DNA of 64,000 bases, taken from assembly GCF_016894245.1 (NCBI RefSeq), contig NZ_CP069792.1, positions 2,046,001 to 2,110,000 of the forward strand. Direction: 5' to 3'. Every line of letters starts with the position of its first letter. Within the stretch, counting starts at the first letter, position 1. A program made the translations under genes and the position numbers. The DNA is from Corynebacterium kroppenstedtii. Lineage in GTDB: Bacteria > Actinomycetota > Actinomycetes > Mycobacteriales > Mycobacteriaceae. The notes beneath the pieces are model-generated. The model saw only the letters and a list, made by a program, of their open reading frames with translations. It searched no databases and was not told the origin of the DNA. Shown here piece after piece: positions 8,404 to 19,479 of the stretch.

Positions 8404-9261
8404 CTACGCAGTGAAGCGAAACAGCTTGCTAGCAGCAAAACCGCCGAGAGCCGACCACATGAGCATGATCACGAGAGCAAAAACGTTGAAACTCCCGTGG
8501 AACGCGTCAATAAGTCCTTGAGTCAAGGCAACCGAGGGGAAGAGCATGAGCAGCGCATGAATACCTTCGCGAATTCCCGGCTCCATGGCGACGATTGCAG
8601 CAACACCCATGAGCCCGAACCACAGGAGGTTCCCCAGCGCCAAAACAACCTCAGAATGGAGGGTTCCGCCCAATAACAGCCCTAAGGCGGTGAAGGCGAC
8701 AGCTCCCACGATAAGGAAAACAATCCCCATTACGACGCCGAGGGGGGTCGTTGACCACCCCATAACCATAGCGATCGCACCGAGCACCAGGGTTTGAAGT
8801 AACACGACGACCACGACGGCGCACGCTTTACCTGCAATAATGGCCCACTTCGGGAGGGCCGAGGCTCCCATTCGCTTCAAGGCTCCGTATCGACGGTCGA
8901 AGACGACGGCAATCGCCTGACCCGTAAAGCCCGCAGACATCACCGCAACGGCTAAGACCATGGGGAACAGGCGCGCGATCGGATCCTCGAGGTCGAGGAA
9001 GGGCATCAATGTGAAGCCGATGAGCATCGCAATAGGGATGACCATCGAGAGAAGCTGCTGCTCACCATGACGCAAGAACAGGAGAGTCTCCATTCTCGCT
9101 TGAGCAGAAACAAGCTTCGTCGTCGACGCTCGTCGGGGCTGCGGTTCAAACGTCCCCGGCGCGAAACGCGAATCCTCGGCGGTCTCAGTGTCCTGAGAAG
9201 AGGCCTCAGTGGGGGCTTGGGGGTCAGTAGGAGACTGCGTGCCGTGATTGTCTGCCATCAT
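8404..9261 (-). CDS. ABC-2 type exporter permease
   Basis: This is the membrane subunit of a two-gene exporter. The 285-residue product has a hydrophilic, Glu/Thr/Pro-rich N-terminus of about 60 residues. About six membrane spans follow in the pattern of the ABC-2/DrrB family, for example TLLFLRHGEQQLLSMVIPI and a RYGALKRMGASALP loop. It begins immediately after the TAA of the ATPase gene (TAAATGATG), so the two are translationally linked. The substrate is unknown. The position between ctaA and mptB is one where related actinobacteria also carry a DrrAB-like pair, as I recall. Confidence 0.87.
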   Translation of the reverse strand: MMADNHGTQSPTDPQAPTEASSQDTETAEDSRFAPGTFEPQPRRASTTKLVSAQARMETLLFLRHGEQQLLSMVIPIAMLIGFTLMPFLDLEDPIARLFPMVLAVAVMSAGFTGQAIAVVFDRRYGALKRMGASALPKWAIIAGKACAVVVVVLLQTLVLGAIAMVMGWSTTPLGVVMGIVFLIVGAVAFTALGLLLGGTLHSEVVLALGNLLWFGLMGVAAIVAMEPGIREGIHALLMLFPSVALTQGLIDAFHGSFNVFALVIMLMWSALGGFAASKLFRFTA

Positions 9262-10260
9262 TTAGGACCTCATCTCTCGTCCGGTGATATCCAAGAAGAC
9301 GTCCTCAAGACTCCGATGGTCCACCGTTAGATCGGTAATTAGGATTCCTTGAGCACTAGCAGCGGCCGCTATAGCACCCACTGCTCCTGGGTTGGCCTGT
9401 CCGTCTACGCGGTAATGCTGTGGGCGCACAGCAGAGACACGAAGGGGTGGCTGGCTCACTTTCGGCGCGTCATCGGACCCCGCTTGGGCAGCACCTTTGC
9501 GGGTATTCTCTGCCAGAAAACTGTTCGCAGCCGATAAATCCAGCGCGCCCGACGTCGTTAAGGAAATTCGCGCATCGGCCGCGTTGGTTAATTCCTGTGT
9601 GGTCCCGTGGGCGACGACACGGCCATGATCAATGATCAACACGGTATCCGCTAATGATTCCGCTTCATCCATCATGTGGGTGGTGAGCAAAACGGTCACC
9701 CCATCCCGACGGAGGGAGCTGATTAAATCCCATACAGCTAATCGTGACTGAGCGTCCAAACCAGCAGTGGGTTCATCTAAGAAGATGACTTCCGGCCGGC
9801 CGACTAACGCACAGGCCAATGAGAGCCGCTGCTTCTGGCCACCACTGAGCCGACGGTACGGCGTTTGGGCATGGTCAGTCAGCCCGACGATCTCCAGAAG
9901 CCAGGAGGGATCTAGAGGATTCTGACTGTAACTCGCCAACAGAGACAGCATCTCTTTGACTCGGATTCCTGGGTATGAACCCCCGTTCTGGAGCATGATG
10001 CCGATACGGGCACGAATCTCGTCAGTTTGTGTTGACGGGTCCATCCCGAGAAGCTCAATCGATCCGGAATCGGGAGTCTGGAATCCCTCACACATTTCGA
10101 TCGTTGTGGTTTTACCGGCACCATTTGGGCCCAGCAGAGCGAAAACTTCGCCACGACGAACTGAAAAGCTGATGCCATCGACGGCCCGCCGGGATTTGAA
10201 AGTCCGGACGACGGAATCGAGGGTTAACGCATCACCACGCGAATTTTTCGAGTGAGTCAC
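9262..10260 (-). CDS. ABC exporter ATP-binding protein (DrrA-like)
   Basis: This is the ATPase subunit pairing with the permease that follows. The 332-residue product has Walker A GPNGAGKTT near residue 45, the signature LSGGQKQR and Walker B VIFLDEPTAGLD followed by the TTH switch. A C-terminal domain of about 110 residues contains the DVFLDITGREMRS end typical of DrrA-type drug or lipid exporters. The GTG start is supported by a TACACT -10-like box 8 bases upstream and no Shine-Dalgarno, so the mRNA may be leaderless. The exported substrate cannot be predicted. Confidence 0.9.
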   Translation of the reverse strand: MTHSKNSRGDALTLDSVVRTFKSRRAVDGISFSVRRGEVFALLGPNGAGKTTTIEMCEGFQTPDSGSIELLGMDPSTQTDEIRARIGIMLQNGGSYPGIRVKEMLSLLASYSQNPLDPSWLLEIVGLTDHAQTPYRRLSGGQKQRLSLACALVGRPEVIFLDEPTAGLDAQSRLAVWDLISSLRRDGVTVLLTTHMMDEAESLADTVLIIDHGRVVAHGTTQELTNAADARISLTTSGALDLSAANSFLAENTRKGAAQAGSDDAPKVSQPPLRVSAVRPQHYRVDGQANPGAVGAIAAAASAQGILITDLTVDHRSLEDVFLDITGREMRS

Positions 10261-10313
10261 AGGGTACGAGTGTAGCGCGACGAACTGATACCGACAGAGA
10301 GACTCAGCGTTAA

Positions 10314-12161
10314 CTACCGCAGTGAACGCGACCGGTCACGATTGCCCGTGTTCTTCCTCGTCTTGTGTTGGGCGCTACGCGAGATTCTGGGCCTCGATGT
10401 GTGGTTGCGATCCACATGTCCAAGCACAATCCCTGGGGATCGAACCTCGATGACCTTGAGAATGAAATACCCCAGTACCGCCAAGACTAGGAAGCTTATT
10501 GCGGCGACGATATATGTTTGAGTCACGCTCCACGCAGGCAACTTCAGTCCGCGAGGAAGAACGAAGAAACTGAGAATGATGGAATAGATGACGGCCGTAT
10601 TTCTGAATAGAGGACGGTTCGCCCACGCAGCGAGCGGAATGATGGCCCACAACGCGTACCAAGGGTGAACAACGGGGAAAAGAAGAACGAGAACAAGCAT
10701 TCCGACCCCGTATCCACCGACGGGATGAAGGCGACCACGATAGGTCGCCACGAGCATGCGGACCATCCACAGCGCAGCAACAGCCAACCCCACCCCATGA
10801 ATAAACGACGTCATAGCCTCGGTATGGTCGCCCAGACCGAGCAGGCTTCCTAGGAAGCCAGCAAAAATACCGAGCAGCGTGGTAATCGACATCCAGCTGA
10901 CGATATCGGCTGCTCCGCCCTGCACGGTAAGCCATTGAAGGCCGAGGCCAGAAGCGAACGATAAGCCGACGACGAAAAACATCAACAGGGATCCGACGAT
11001 CACAGTGGCGAGCAGCCACGCATGTTTGCGGTGGATGGAGCGAATGAGTGTGACCCACACAAAGCCCAGCGCAACAATGCTGGTCACTTTGACCATGATC
11101 GCACAACAGATCGCTCCGACGCCGGCAACGAAATACAGTATGCTTCGCCGAGTGAACAGCGTCGACGCCGGCGTCGTCGGTTCTATAGAAGCCACGGAGG
11201 AAAACTCAGACCCGGACGAGGAGTCCTCCAACGGACGTTCGAAAGCTCTGAAGCACCATTCCATGCCGACCATCAATAGGCCGAGCATGATTGACTCGTT
11301 ATGGATACCGCCGACAAGGTGAAGAAGCGATAACGGGTTTAACACGCCAAGCCACAACGCAGCCGATGCCTCCACACCACAGCGGCGGGCGAGTTTGATG
11401 ACAGCCCATGCGCACAATGTTAGGCCGATAATTGACACCAGCCGGTAGAGGAAAACAGCCGCAATAATGTTCTCGTTGGTTAACCACGAGATCACTTGGC
11501 CACCCATGATGGCGACAGGTCCATAGGGGGACGGCGAGTGGGACCACACTAAAGGCACCGATCGAGCAAGAGGATCTGCTACGCCTAATAAATCAACCGG
11601 ACCACCTTGATACGGGTTGAGGCCTCGAGCTGCAATCGCACCCTGAGCTATATACGAATAAATGTCCTGGGTGAAGAGCGGAGCGGTAAAGCCCAGAGGG
11701 ATGACCCAGGCAACAAAGGTTCGAACCATCACCGGTGCGGTAGCCCAACCATGCCCTTGCTCCCGTGGCCCGGCTAAAGCGAAATACCCCATGAGTGCCC
11801 ACGCGGTAACGAGAAAACCGATGCCAACGAACACAAGCACAGTGGAAGTCAACAGCATTCGTCCCATGAGGTTGGCAATGGGGAAGTCCCAGAGCGTGTT
11901 GTCAACAACAGGCATCGCCCCTGCACCCCAACCCCCAATCATTATTAGGACGGATCCGAAGGCTCCAAGCCACCGCAATAATGCGAATCGGCGAAGATCG
12001 GAGACCCCGAACCGCTTCAGGCGTGGTCGCGCCGGCCCTTCACCGTGAAAAACTTCTGCGGATCGTGAACCAGCAACCCCAAACTCCGGGACAACGGACG
12101 AAATTTCCCGCCGGCTGAAGTCCAGGAATCGGCGGAAGAACGATGGCCCACGAGTGCCCAT
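10314..12161 (-). CDS. mptB: Polyprenol-phosphate-mannose-dependent alpha-1,6-mannosyltransferase, MptB-like
   Basis: MptB-type GT-C enzymes extend the alpha-1,6-mannan core of lipomannan/lipoarabinomannan at the outer face of the membrane. The 615-residue product has about a dozen membrane spans, a periplasmic-loop segment GLNPYQGGP followed by SPYGPVAI, and HNESIMLGL, as in the family. A basic C-terminal tail of about 40 residues follows the last span. Its position directly upstream of and divergent from sufR matches the Mycobacterium mptB-sufR neighbourhood. The ATG has GGAGG 9 bases upstream. The assignment rests on recognition of family and context. Confidence 0.85.
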   Translation of the reverse strand: MGTRGPSFFRRFLDFSRREISSVVPEFGVAGSRSAEVFHGEGPARPRLKRFGVSDLRRFALLRWLGAFGSVLIMIGGWGAGAMPVVDNTLWDFPIANLMGRMLLTSTVLVFVGIGFLVTAWALMGYFALAGPREQGHGWATAPVMVRTFVAWVIPLGFTAPLFTQDIYSYIAQGAIAARGLNPYQGGPVDLLGVADPLARSVPLVWSHSPSPYGPVAIMGGQVISWLTNENIIAAVFLYRLVSIIGLTLCAWAVIKLARRCGVEASAALWLGVLNPLSLLHLVGGIHNESIMLGLLMVGMEWCFRAFERPLEDSSSGSEFSSVASIEPTTPASTLFTRRSILYFVAGVGAICCAIMVKVTSIVALGFVWVTLIRSIHRKHAWLLATVIVGSLLMFFVVGLSFASGLGLQWLTVQGGAADIVSWMSITTLLGIFAGFLGSLLGLGDHTEAMTSFIHGVGLAVAALWMVRMLVATYRGRLHPVGGYGVGMLVLVLLFPVVHPWYALWAIIPLAAWANRPLFRNTAVIYSIILSFFVLPRGLKLPAWSVTQTYIVAAISFLVLAVLGYFILKVIEVRSPGIVLGHVDRNHTSRPRISRSAQHKTRKNTGNRDRSRSLR

Positions 12162-12610
12162 GTGTAGGTCCTCCCATCGTTTCCCCGCTAGTTCTTACTG
12201 TCAGCGCATAAGGTCCACGCGCTGCATGTTCAAGCGCACTGTGTCCCTCAAATTCAAGCACGCCCACTCCAAGGCATTGCCATCACGTCGAGTGTAGTCA
12301 ACGTCGCCGGCTGAATCGTTTTTGTGTCCCCCCCCGTCCGGACTAGCAAAACAAACCGTAATTCACCCCCTCTGTGTAGGAATAGAATTCCGACACACTA
12401 ATGTTGTGTAAAGTGTGATAGCGCAGGTGGGGACAGCCCCACGCTATGCACCGTCGTGGGCAGAGACCTCCATGTGCGGCCTCATCCCCACGACACTTCA
12501 CGTGTGACGGCGTGAAACACAAAGCGATCTTGGGCTTACACGCCGGATGACAAGCAGCGACGAAACTCCGCCCTATCGGATGCTTCGTTTTCGTGAGAGA
12601 GGAAGGCGCT
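12162..12610. promoter_or_regulatory. mptB/sufR divergent region and suf leader
   Basis: This 449-base region holds the suf promoter. TAGAAT at 12383-12388 is a plausible -10 element, and the SufR-like operator (12393-12409) would cover its transcription start. Another candidate, TAAAGT at 12409-12414, abuts the operator. The long transcribed leader contains a strong hairpin GTGGGG-ACAG-CCCCAC (12427-12442). No convincing gene was seen here. Confidence 0.55.
12393..12409. promoter_or_regulatory. Candidate SufR operator
   Basis: The site is ACACA-N7-TGTGT, a perfect 5-base inverted repeat; inside it reads ACACT-AATGT-TGTGT. This closely resembles the ACACT-N5-TGTGA motif that I recall being reported for mycobacterial SufR. 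It lies next to two possible -10 elements and 200 bases upstream of sufR, as expected for autorepression of the suf operon. Confidence 0.6.
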
Positions 12611-13345
12611 ATGAACGACCATGCCCCCGGACCAGAGGGCCAGACTCGTCAACGCATCATGTCTCTCCTCCTGCACCACGGAACGATGAGCGCATCCGAG
12701 CTAAGCAAAGAGCTGAAGTTAAGCGCTGCAGGAGTTCGACGCCATGTCGATAATCTGGTCTCCGACGGCTTAGCGGAAGAGGCACCAGCAACAGGTGGAG
12801 CGCCTCGCGGACGTGGCCGCCCAGCCCGCGTTTTCCGGTTAACCGATAAAGGAAGAGGCAACTTTGGCTACGACTATGACCGCGTCGCAGTACTAGCTCT
12901 CGAAGCGCTACGAGATGCCGGTGGCCCTAACGCTGTTATTCACTTCGCACAGCAACGGATGAGCGATATTCTTCGCGAAGCGGGGCTGGATGACGAGATT
13001 TCCGACCTTGCTGACCCCGACGATGTCGAGGCCATGGTCACCAAAGTTGCTGATGCCCTGAGCAAACACGGGTACGCAGCAACTGTGGACAAAGCTGGTG
13101 GTGGAATCCAAATCTGTCGCCATCATTGCCCTATCCAAGGAGTCGCTGAGCATTTTCCTGAGATGTGCGCCGCTGAACACGAGGCGGTTCGTGAGGTCTT
13201 AGGCCACCACACTCAACCTTTAGCCACCATCGTTGATGGGAACGGCGTGTGCACAACGCATATTCCCTTGGAACCCGTTATCAACCAGAAGCGCGATAAG
13301 GGGAGTGGCGATAAACGCCACCCAGCTTCGTCAACATCATCATGA
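12611..13345 (+). CDS. sufR: SufR, iron-sulfur-sensing transcriptional repressor of the suf operon
   Basis: SufR is a winged-helix DNA-binding protein that represses the suf genes when it carries an Fe-S cluster. The 244-residue product has an N-terminal helix-turn-helix, seen in HHGTMSASELSKELKLSAA, and a wing GRGRPARVFRLTDKG. Its C-terminal domain has cysteines near residues 169, 173, 186 and 214. The spacing C-x3-C-x12-C-x27-C equals that of mycobacterial SufR. I chose ATG 12611 because AGAGGAAGG precedes it. It is the first gene of the suf cluster, with sufB 75 bases downstream. Confidence 0.94.
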   Translation: MNDHAPGPEGQTRQRIMSLLLHHGTMSASELSKELKLSAAGVRRHVDNLVSDGLAEEAPATGGAPRGRGRPARVFRLTDKGRGNFGYDYDRVAVLALEALRDAGGPNAVIHFAQQRMSDILREAGLDDEISDLADPDDVEAMVTKVADALSKHGYAATVDKAGGGIQICRHHCPIQGVAEHFPEMCAAEHEAVREVLGHHTQPLATIVDGNGVCTTHIPLEPVINQKRDKGSGDKRHPASSTSS

Positions 13346-13420
13346 GTCCATAATCTGCCTAAATTTTCACTTCCGGAAAATTGACCATCATCACACGCAA
13401 CATAAGAGGAGTCACAGCTC

Positions 13421-14875
13421 ATGACCCAAACACCGACAGCTCCTGCCGGGCCACAATCATCACCACAAAGTGATGAAGAGATCATTGAATCCATCGGAGG
13501 TGGATATAACTACGGATGGCATGACAGCGACGTAGCCGGAGCCTCTGCACGGCGCGGCATTGATGAAGATGTTGTTAAGGACATCTCAGCAAAAAAGAGT
13601 GAGCCGGAATGGATGTTGAAGAACCGTCTCAAGGCTCTCTCCGTCTTCCAGAAGAAGCCGGTGCCTAACTGGGGCGCGGACCTGTCCGGAATCGACTTCG
13701 ACCAGATCAAATACTTCGTCCGCTCCACAGAAAAACAAGCCGCGACGTGGGATGACCTTCCAGAGGACATTAAAAACACCTACGACCGCATTGGTATCCC
13801 AGAGGCAGAAAAAGAGCGCCTCGTCGCAGGCGTCGCCGCACAGTACGAATCTGAGGTTGTCTATCACCAAATCCGTAAGGATCTGGAAAAACAAGGCGTC
13901 ATTTTCGTTGATACCGACACGGCTTTGAGAGACTATCCCGAATTGTTTAAAGAGTATTTCGGGACCGTTATTCCAGCCGGTGACAATAAATTCGCTGCAC
14001 TGAACACCGCGGTGTGGTCAGGCGGTTCATTTATTTACGTGCCAAAGGGCGTCCACGTCGAAATCCCTCTTCAGGCCTACTTCCGCATTAATACGGAGAA
14101 CATGGGTCAATTCGAGCGCACGTTGATCATCGTCGACGAAGATGCCTATGTTCACTACGTTGAGGGATGTACGGCGCCTATCTATAAGACTGATTCTCTG
14201 CACTCAGCTGTCGTCGAGATCATTGTTAAAAAAGGTGGTCGTTGCCGGTACACGACCATCCAGAACTGGTCTAACAATGTCTATAACCTGGTCACCAAGC
14301 GCACGAAGTGCGAAGAGGGTGCCACCATGGAGTGGATCGATGGCAACATCGGGTCCAAGGTTTCGATGAAATATCCCGCCGTGTGGATGACCGGGCCGTA
14401 CTCCCGTGGCGAGGTTCTCTCCGTCGCGATGGCGGGCGAAGGCCAGTACCAGGACACTGGCGCCAAGATGGTGCACATGGCTCCTCACACGAGTTCCAAC
14501 ATTGTGTCGAAATCAGTTGCTCGCGGGGGTGGGCGTGCGGCCTACCGTGGCCTCGTCAAAGTTAATCCGAACGCGCATCACTGCACGGCCAATGTCGAAT
14601 GTGATGCCTTGCTTGTCGATAAGATTTCGCGGTCGGACACCTATCCCTACAATGACATCCGCAATGACCACGTGTCCCTTGGCCACGAGGCTACGGTCTC
14701 TAAAGTGTCTGAGGATCAACTCTTCTATCTCATGAGCCGAGGCCTCGCTGAGGACGACGCCATGGCGATGATCGTTCGTGGCTTTGTCGAGCCCATTGCG
14801 AAAGAGTTGCCCATGGAATATGCCCTCGAACTCAATCGCCTCATTGAATTGCAAATGGAAGGATCCGTGGGATAG
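13421..14875 (+). CDS. sufB: Fe-S cluster assembly scaffold subunit SufB
   Basis: SufB is the scaffold subunit of the SufBCD complex on which new Fe-S clusters are built. The 484-residue product begins with a flexible Thr/Pro/Ser region and then [17 protein letters not shown]. It carries [18 protein letters not shown], the cysteine-containing [11 protein letters not shown] and the C-terminal [11 protein letters not shown] with the conserved cysteine, then [14 protein letters not shown] lies 10-16 bases before the ATG. Its TAG is directly followed by the ATG of sufD, so the two are translated together. No intein is present, unlike in some mycobacterial SufB proteins. Confidence 0.97.
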   Translation: MTQTPTAPAGPQSSPQSDEEIIESIGGGYNYGWHDSDVAGASARRGIDEDVVKDISAKKSEPEWMLKNRLKALSVFQKKPVPNWGADLSGIDFDQIKYFVRSTEKQAATWDDLPEDIKNTYDRIGIPEAEKERLVAGVAAQYESEVVYHQIRKDLEKQGVIFVDTDTALRDYPELFKEYFGTVIPAGDNKFAALNTAVWSGGSFIYVPKGVHVEIPLQAYFRINTENMGQFERTLIIVDEDAYVHYVEGCTAPIYKTDSLHSAVVEIIVKKGGRCRYTTIQNWSNNVYNLVTKRTKCEEGATMEWIDGNIGSKVSMKYPAVWMTGPYSRGEVLSVAMAGEGQYQDTGAKMVHMAPHTSSNIVSKSVARGGGRAAYRGLVKVNPNAHHCTANVECDALLVDKISRSDTYPYNDIRNDHVSLGHEATVSKVSEDQLFYLMSRGLAEDDAMAMIVRGFVEPIAKELPMEYALELNRLIELQMEGSVG

Positions 14876-16138
14876 ATGACTGACGTACTCAAGGCCGAGG
14901 AAGTCGAAGCTGCTGCCGACAAGGCAAAAGAAGTCGGTGCTTTCGACGCGAACACAACCAACACCACAGGGGCTAAAACAAAAGGCGACGTATTTACGTC
15001 ATTCAATGTAGACGACTTCTCCGTCCCTCGCGGCCGCGACGAAGATTGGCGTTTCACTCCCTTGCGGCGGCTCAACGGGCTTCACGACGGGTCGTTTCCG
15101 GGTGAACACGCACCGAAACCAGTCAGCGCAGATATCCCCGACGGAACATCTGGCGTACACGTAGAAGAGGTTCCGGCCGACGATGACCGCCTTCGCGCAG
15201 CCGGAGCCCCCGTGGATCGCGTCGGTGCGCAGGTCTTCGCCAGCCTTCAACGCGGAACCGTACTCACCATCGACGACAACACCGTTGTCGACGGTGATAT
15301 TACGTTGACGTTCACGGGAACTGGCCCCGACACCACGTCCTTCGGAGCACTGGCCGTCATCGCTGGTGAACACGCCGAAGCCAACGTCGTGCTCCGGTTC
15401 GAAGGACATGGCAACTACGCAGACTTCCACTCGTACTCGATTGGAACAGGTGCACATATCAACGTCGCCATTATCGACGATATGGATGACGACGCCGTCC
15501 ATCTAGCCAACGAGCAGCTCCGATTGGATCGTGACGCCGTCATGCGCCACGGATACAGCGCCTTCGGTGGCTCCGTGGTGCGCAATATCTCCCACGTAGC
15601 GTTCAAAGCGCCCGGGGCAGATTGCGAACTCTCCGGCGTGTACTTTGCCGACGACGGACAATACTTCGAGCAACGTCTACTCGTTGACCACTCTGAGGCG
15701 AATTGCCGCTCCAACGTGATGTACAAAGGGGCACTCCAAGGCGATCCGAACTCGGACCTCCCCGAAACACGCACAGCGTGGGTTGGCGACGCACTGATCC
15801 GTGCACAGGCCGACAACACGGACACGTACGAGAAAAACATGAACCTCGTTTTGTCCGAGGGCGCGCGCGCAGATGCCGTTCCGAACCTCGAAATCGCCAC
15901 CGGCGAAATCATTGGCGCTGGTCACGCGGCCACCGTCGGACGCTTCGACGACGAACAGCTCTACTACCTGATGAGCCGTGGGATCCCCGAGCCCGTTGCC
16001 CGACGCCTTATCGTCCACGGATTCTTCACCGAAGTCATTTCACGAATCCCGATACCGGCCGTCCAAGATGAACTCGAAAAACGCGTCTCCGAGGAACTCG
16101 ACACTGTCAGCCTCGACGAGCTGAATTCACTGAGCTAA
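14876..16138 (+). CDS. sufD: Fe-S cluster assembly subunit SufD
   Basis: SufD is the SufB paralogue that completes the SufBC2D complex and supports iron entry. The 420-residue product has the N-terminal FSVPRGRDEDWRFTPLRRL motif (the DEDWR element of SufD) and a beta-helix middle. The C-terminal HAATVGRFDDEQLYYLMSRG segment is shared with SufB. It starts at the base after the sufB stop. Spacing to sufC is 57 bases, with AAGGAG in front of sufC. Confidence 0.96.
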   Translation: MTDVLKAEEVEAAADKAKEVGAFDANTTNTTGAKTKGDVFTSFNVDDFSVPRGRDEDWRFTPLRRLNGLHDGSFPGEHAPKPVSADIPDGTSGVHVEEVPADDDRLRAAGAPVDRVGAQVFASLQRGTVLTIDDNTVVDGDITLTFTGTGPDTTSFGALAVIAGEHAEANVVLRFEGHGNYADFHSYSIGTGAHINVAIIDDMDDDAVHLANEQLRLDRDAVMRHGYSAFGGSVVRNISHVAFKAPGADCELSGVYFADDGQYFEQRLLVDHSEANCRSNVMYKGALQGDPNSDLPETRTAWVGDALIRAQADNTDTYEKNMNLVLSEGARADAVPNLEIATGEIIGAGHAATVGRFDDEQLYYLMSRGIPEPVARRLIVHGFFTEVISRIPIPAVQDELEKRVSEELDTVSLDELNSLS

Positions 16139-16195
16139 TCCATCCACCGTGCGTCACTAGCTGTATCTCACGGATCATCAAACACAAGGAGAACA

Positions 16196-16954
16196 ATGAG
16201 TACCCTCGAAATTCGCGACCTCGAAGCTGTCGTCAAGCCTACTGAACCAGGGGAAGAGCCAAAGCAAATCCTTAAGGGCGTCAACCTGACCATCAACTCA
16301 GGTGAGACCCACGCGATCATGGGACCTAATGGATCGGGCAAGTCAACGTTGTCATACACCATTGCTGGCCATCCTCGTTATGAAGTCACCGGTGGGGAAG
16401 TGCTATTAGACGGCGAAAACATCATCGACATGTCTGTGGATGAACGAGCCCGAGCCGGTTTGTTCCTCGCTATGCAGTACCCGGTCGAGGTCCCCGGCGT
16501 GTCAATGGCTAACTTCCTCCGCACGTCAGCAACCGCGGTGCGTGGAGAAGCTCCACGGCTCCGTGACTGGATCAAAGAAGTTAAGGACGCCCAAAAAGAG
16601 CTAAAAATCGACACCTCATTTTCCGAGCGTGCCGTCAATGAAGGTTTCTCCGGTGGCGAAAAGAAGCGTCACGAAATTCTGCAGCTTTCGTTGCTCAAAC
16701 CCAAGTTCGCCATTCTCGACGAGACAGACTCCGGACTCGACGTCGATGCCCTTCGTATCGTTTCCCAAGGGATCAACGACTACAAAGAGCAGAACAATGG
16801 CGGAATCATGCTCATTACGCACTATAAGCGCATTCTGAACTATGTGCGCCCTGACTTTGTGCACGTCTTCGCCAACGGCCGCGTCGTTACGACTGGTGGC
16901 CCTGAGCTCGCCGACAAGCTCGAAGAAGAAGGCTACGACGCTTTCGTAGGCTAA
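16196..16954 (+). CDS. sufC: Fe-S cluster assembly ATPase SufC
   Basis: SufC is the ABC-type ATPase that drives conformational change in SufBD. The 252-residue product has Walker A GPNGSGKST near residue 43, the signature FSGGEKKRHEI, and the SufC-specific Walker B AILDETDSGLDVDAL, followed by the H-switch TH in LITHYKR. AAGGAG stands 5 bases before the ATG. A strong intrinsic terminator lies only 10 bases after its stop, before sufS, which is unusual within this cluster. Confidence 0.97.
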   Translation: MSTLEIRDLEAVVKPTEPGEEPKQILKGVNLTINSGETHAIMGPNGSGKSTLSYTIAGHPRYEVTGGEVLLDGENIIDMSVDERARAGLFLAMQYPVEVPGVSMANFLRTSATAVRGEAPRLRDWIKEVKDAQKELKIDTSFSERAVNEGFSGGEKKRHEILQLSLLKPKFAILDETDSGLDVDALRIVSQGINDYKEQNNGGIMLITHYKRILNYVRPDFVHVFANGRVVTTGGPELADKLEEEGYDAFVG

Positions 16955-16964
16955 CCAGCCCCAC

Positions 16965-18829
<1,865 letters not shown>

Positions 18830-18968
18830 TCTTCGGTCGATAGCCTTTATTGGTTATACCGGACTGAGCATCATCAATGCTTTATGGGACTAGAAACAAT
18901 CAGTGGAAACAATGACAGCCGGGTAATCCCCGTAGACAGCGCCCATCCAGGAAGAACGAGGAGTTCCA

Positions 18969-19430
18969 ATGGCACAAGACGACACGACCACACAAGATCA
19001 AGCTGCCAGTTCGTACGAATCCTATGACGACGCAGGTTCGGTAACGGGACCGGGAACGGGGATGGATGGCTCCATCCCCAGCGTTCCGGATCTACCGCCC
19101 ATGGACGATGACCAGCAGAAAATCGCTAATGCGGTCCAGGACAGCCTGTACGATGTCGTCGACCCTGAGCTCGGCATCAACGTTGTTGATCTCGGGTTGG
19201 TTTACGACATTTGGGTCGACGACGATGACAATGTTGTGGTCTACATGACATTGACCTCTCCTGCCTGCCCGCTCACTGACATGCTGGAAGACCAGTCAAC
19301 AGATGCCGTGGTCGGCCGCGGTATTGCTGACAATATGCGTATTGAGTGGGTGTGGACTCCGCCGTGGGGACCACACATGATTACTGAAGAGGGCAGAGAG
19401 CAACTCCGTGCCCTCGGGTTCGCTGTCTAG
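18969..19430 (+). CDS. sufT: SufT-like metal-sulfur cluster assembly factor (MIP18/DUF59 family)
   Basis: Proteins of this family assist maturation of Fe-S proteins and usually end actinobacterial suf operons. The 153-residue product has an acidic, variable N-terminus of about 45 residues. The DUF59 core follows: DSLYDVVDPELGINVVDLG, a conserved cysteine in TSPACPLTDML and the C-terminal VWTPPWGPHMITEEGREQL. GAGGAG is well placed before the ATG. It lies 139 bases after sufU, so it may have a separate start of transcription. The exact biochemical step is not known from sequence. Confidence 0.9.
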   Translation: MAQDDTTTQDQAASSYESYDDAGSVTGPGTGMDGSIPSVPDLPPMDDDQQKIANAVQDSLYDVVDPELGINVVDLGLVYDIWVDDDDNVVVYMTLTSPACPLTDMLEDQSTDAVVGRGIADNMRIEWVWTPPWGPHMITEEGREQLRALGFAV

Positions 19431-19479
19431 CTCGGCTTGAGTTCGGGCATTTCGTGCCGACGTGAACCACCGACCCGAC

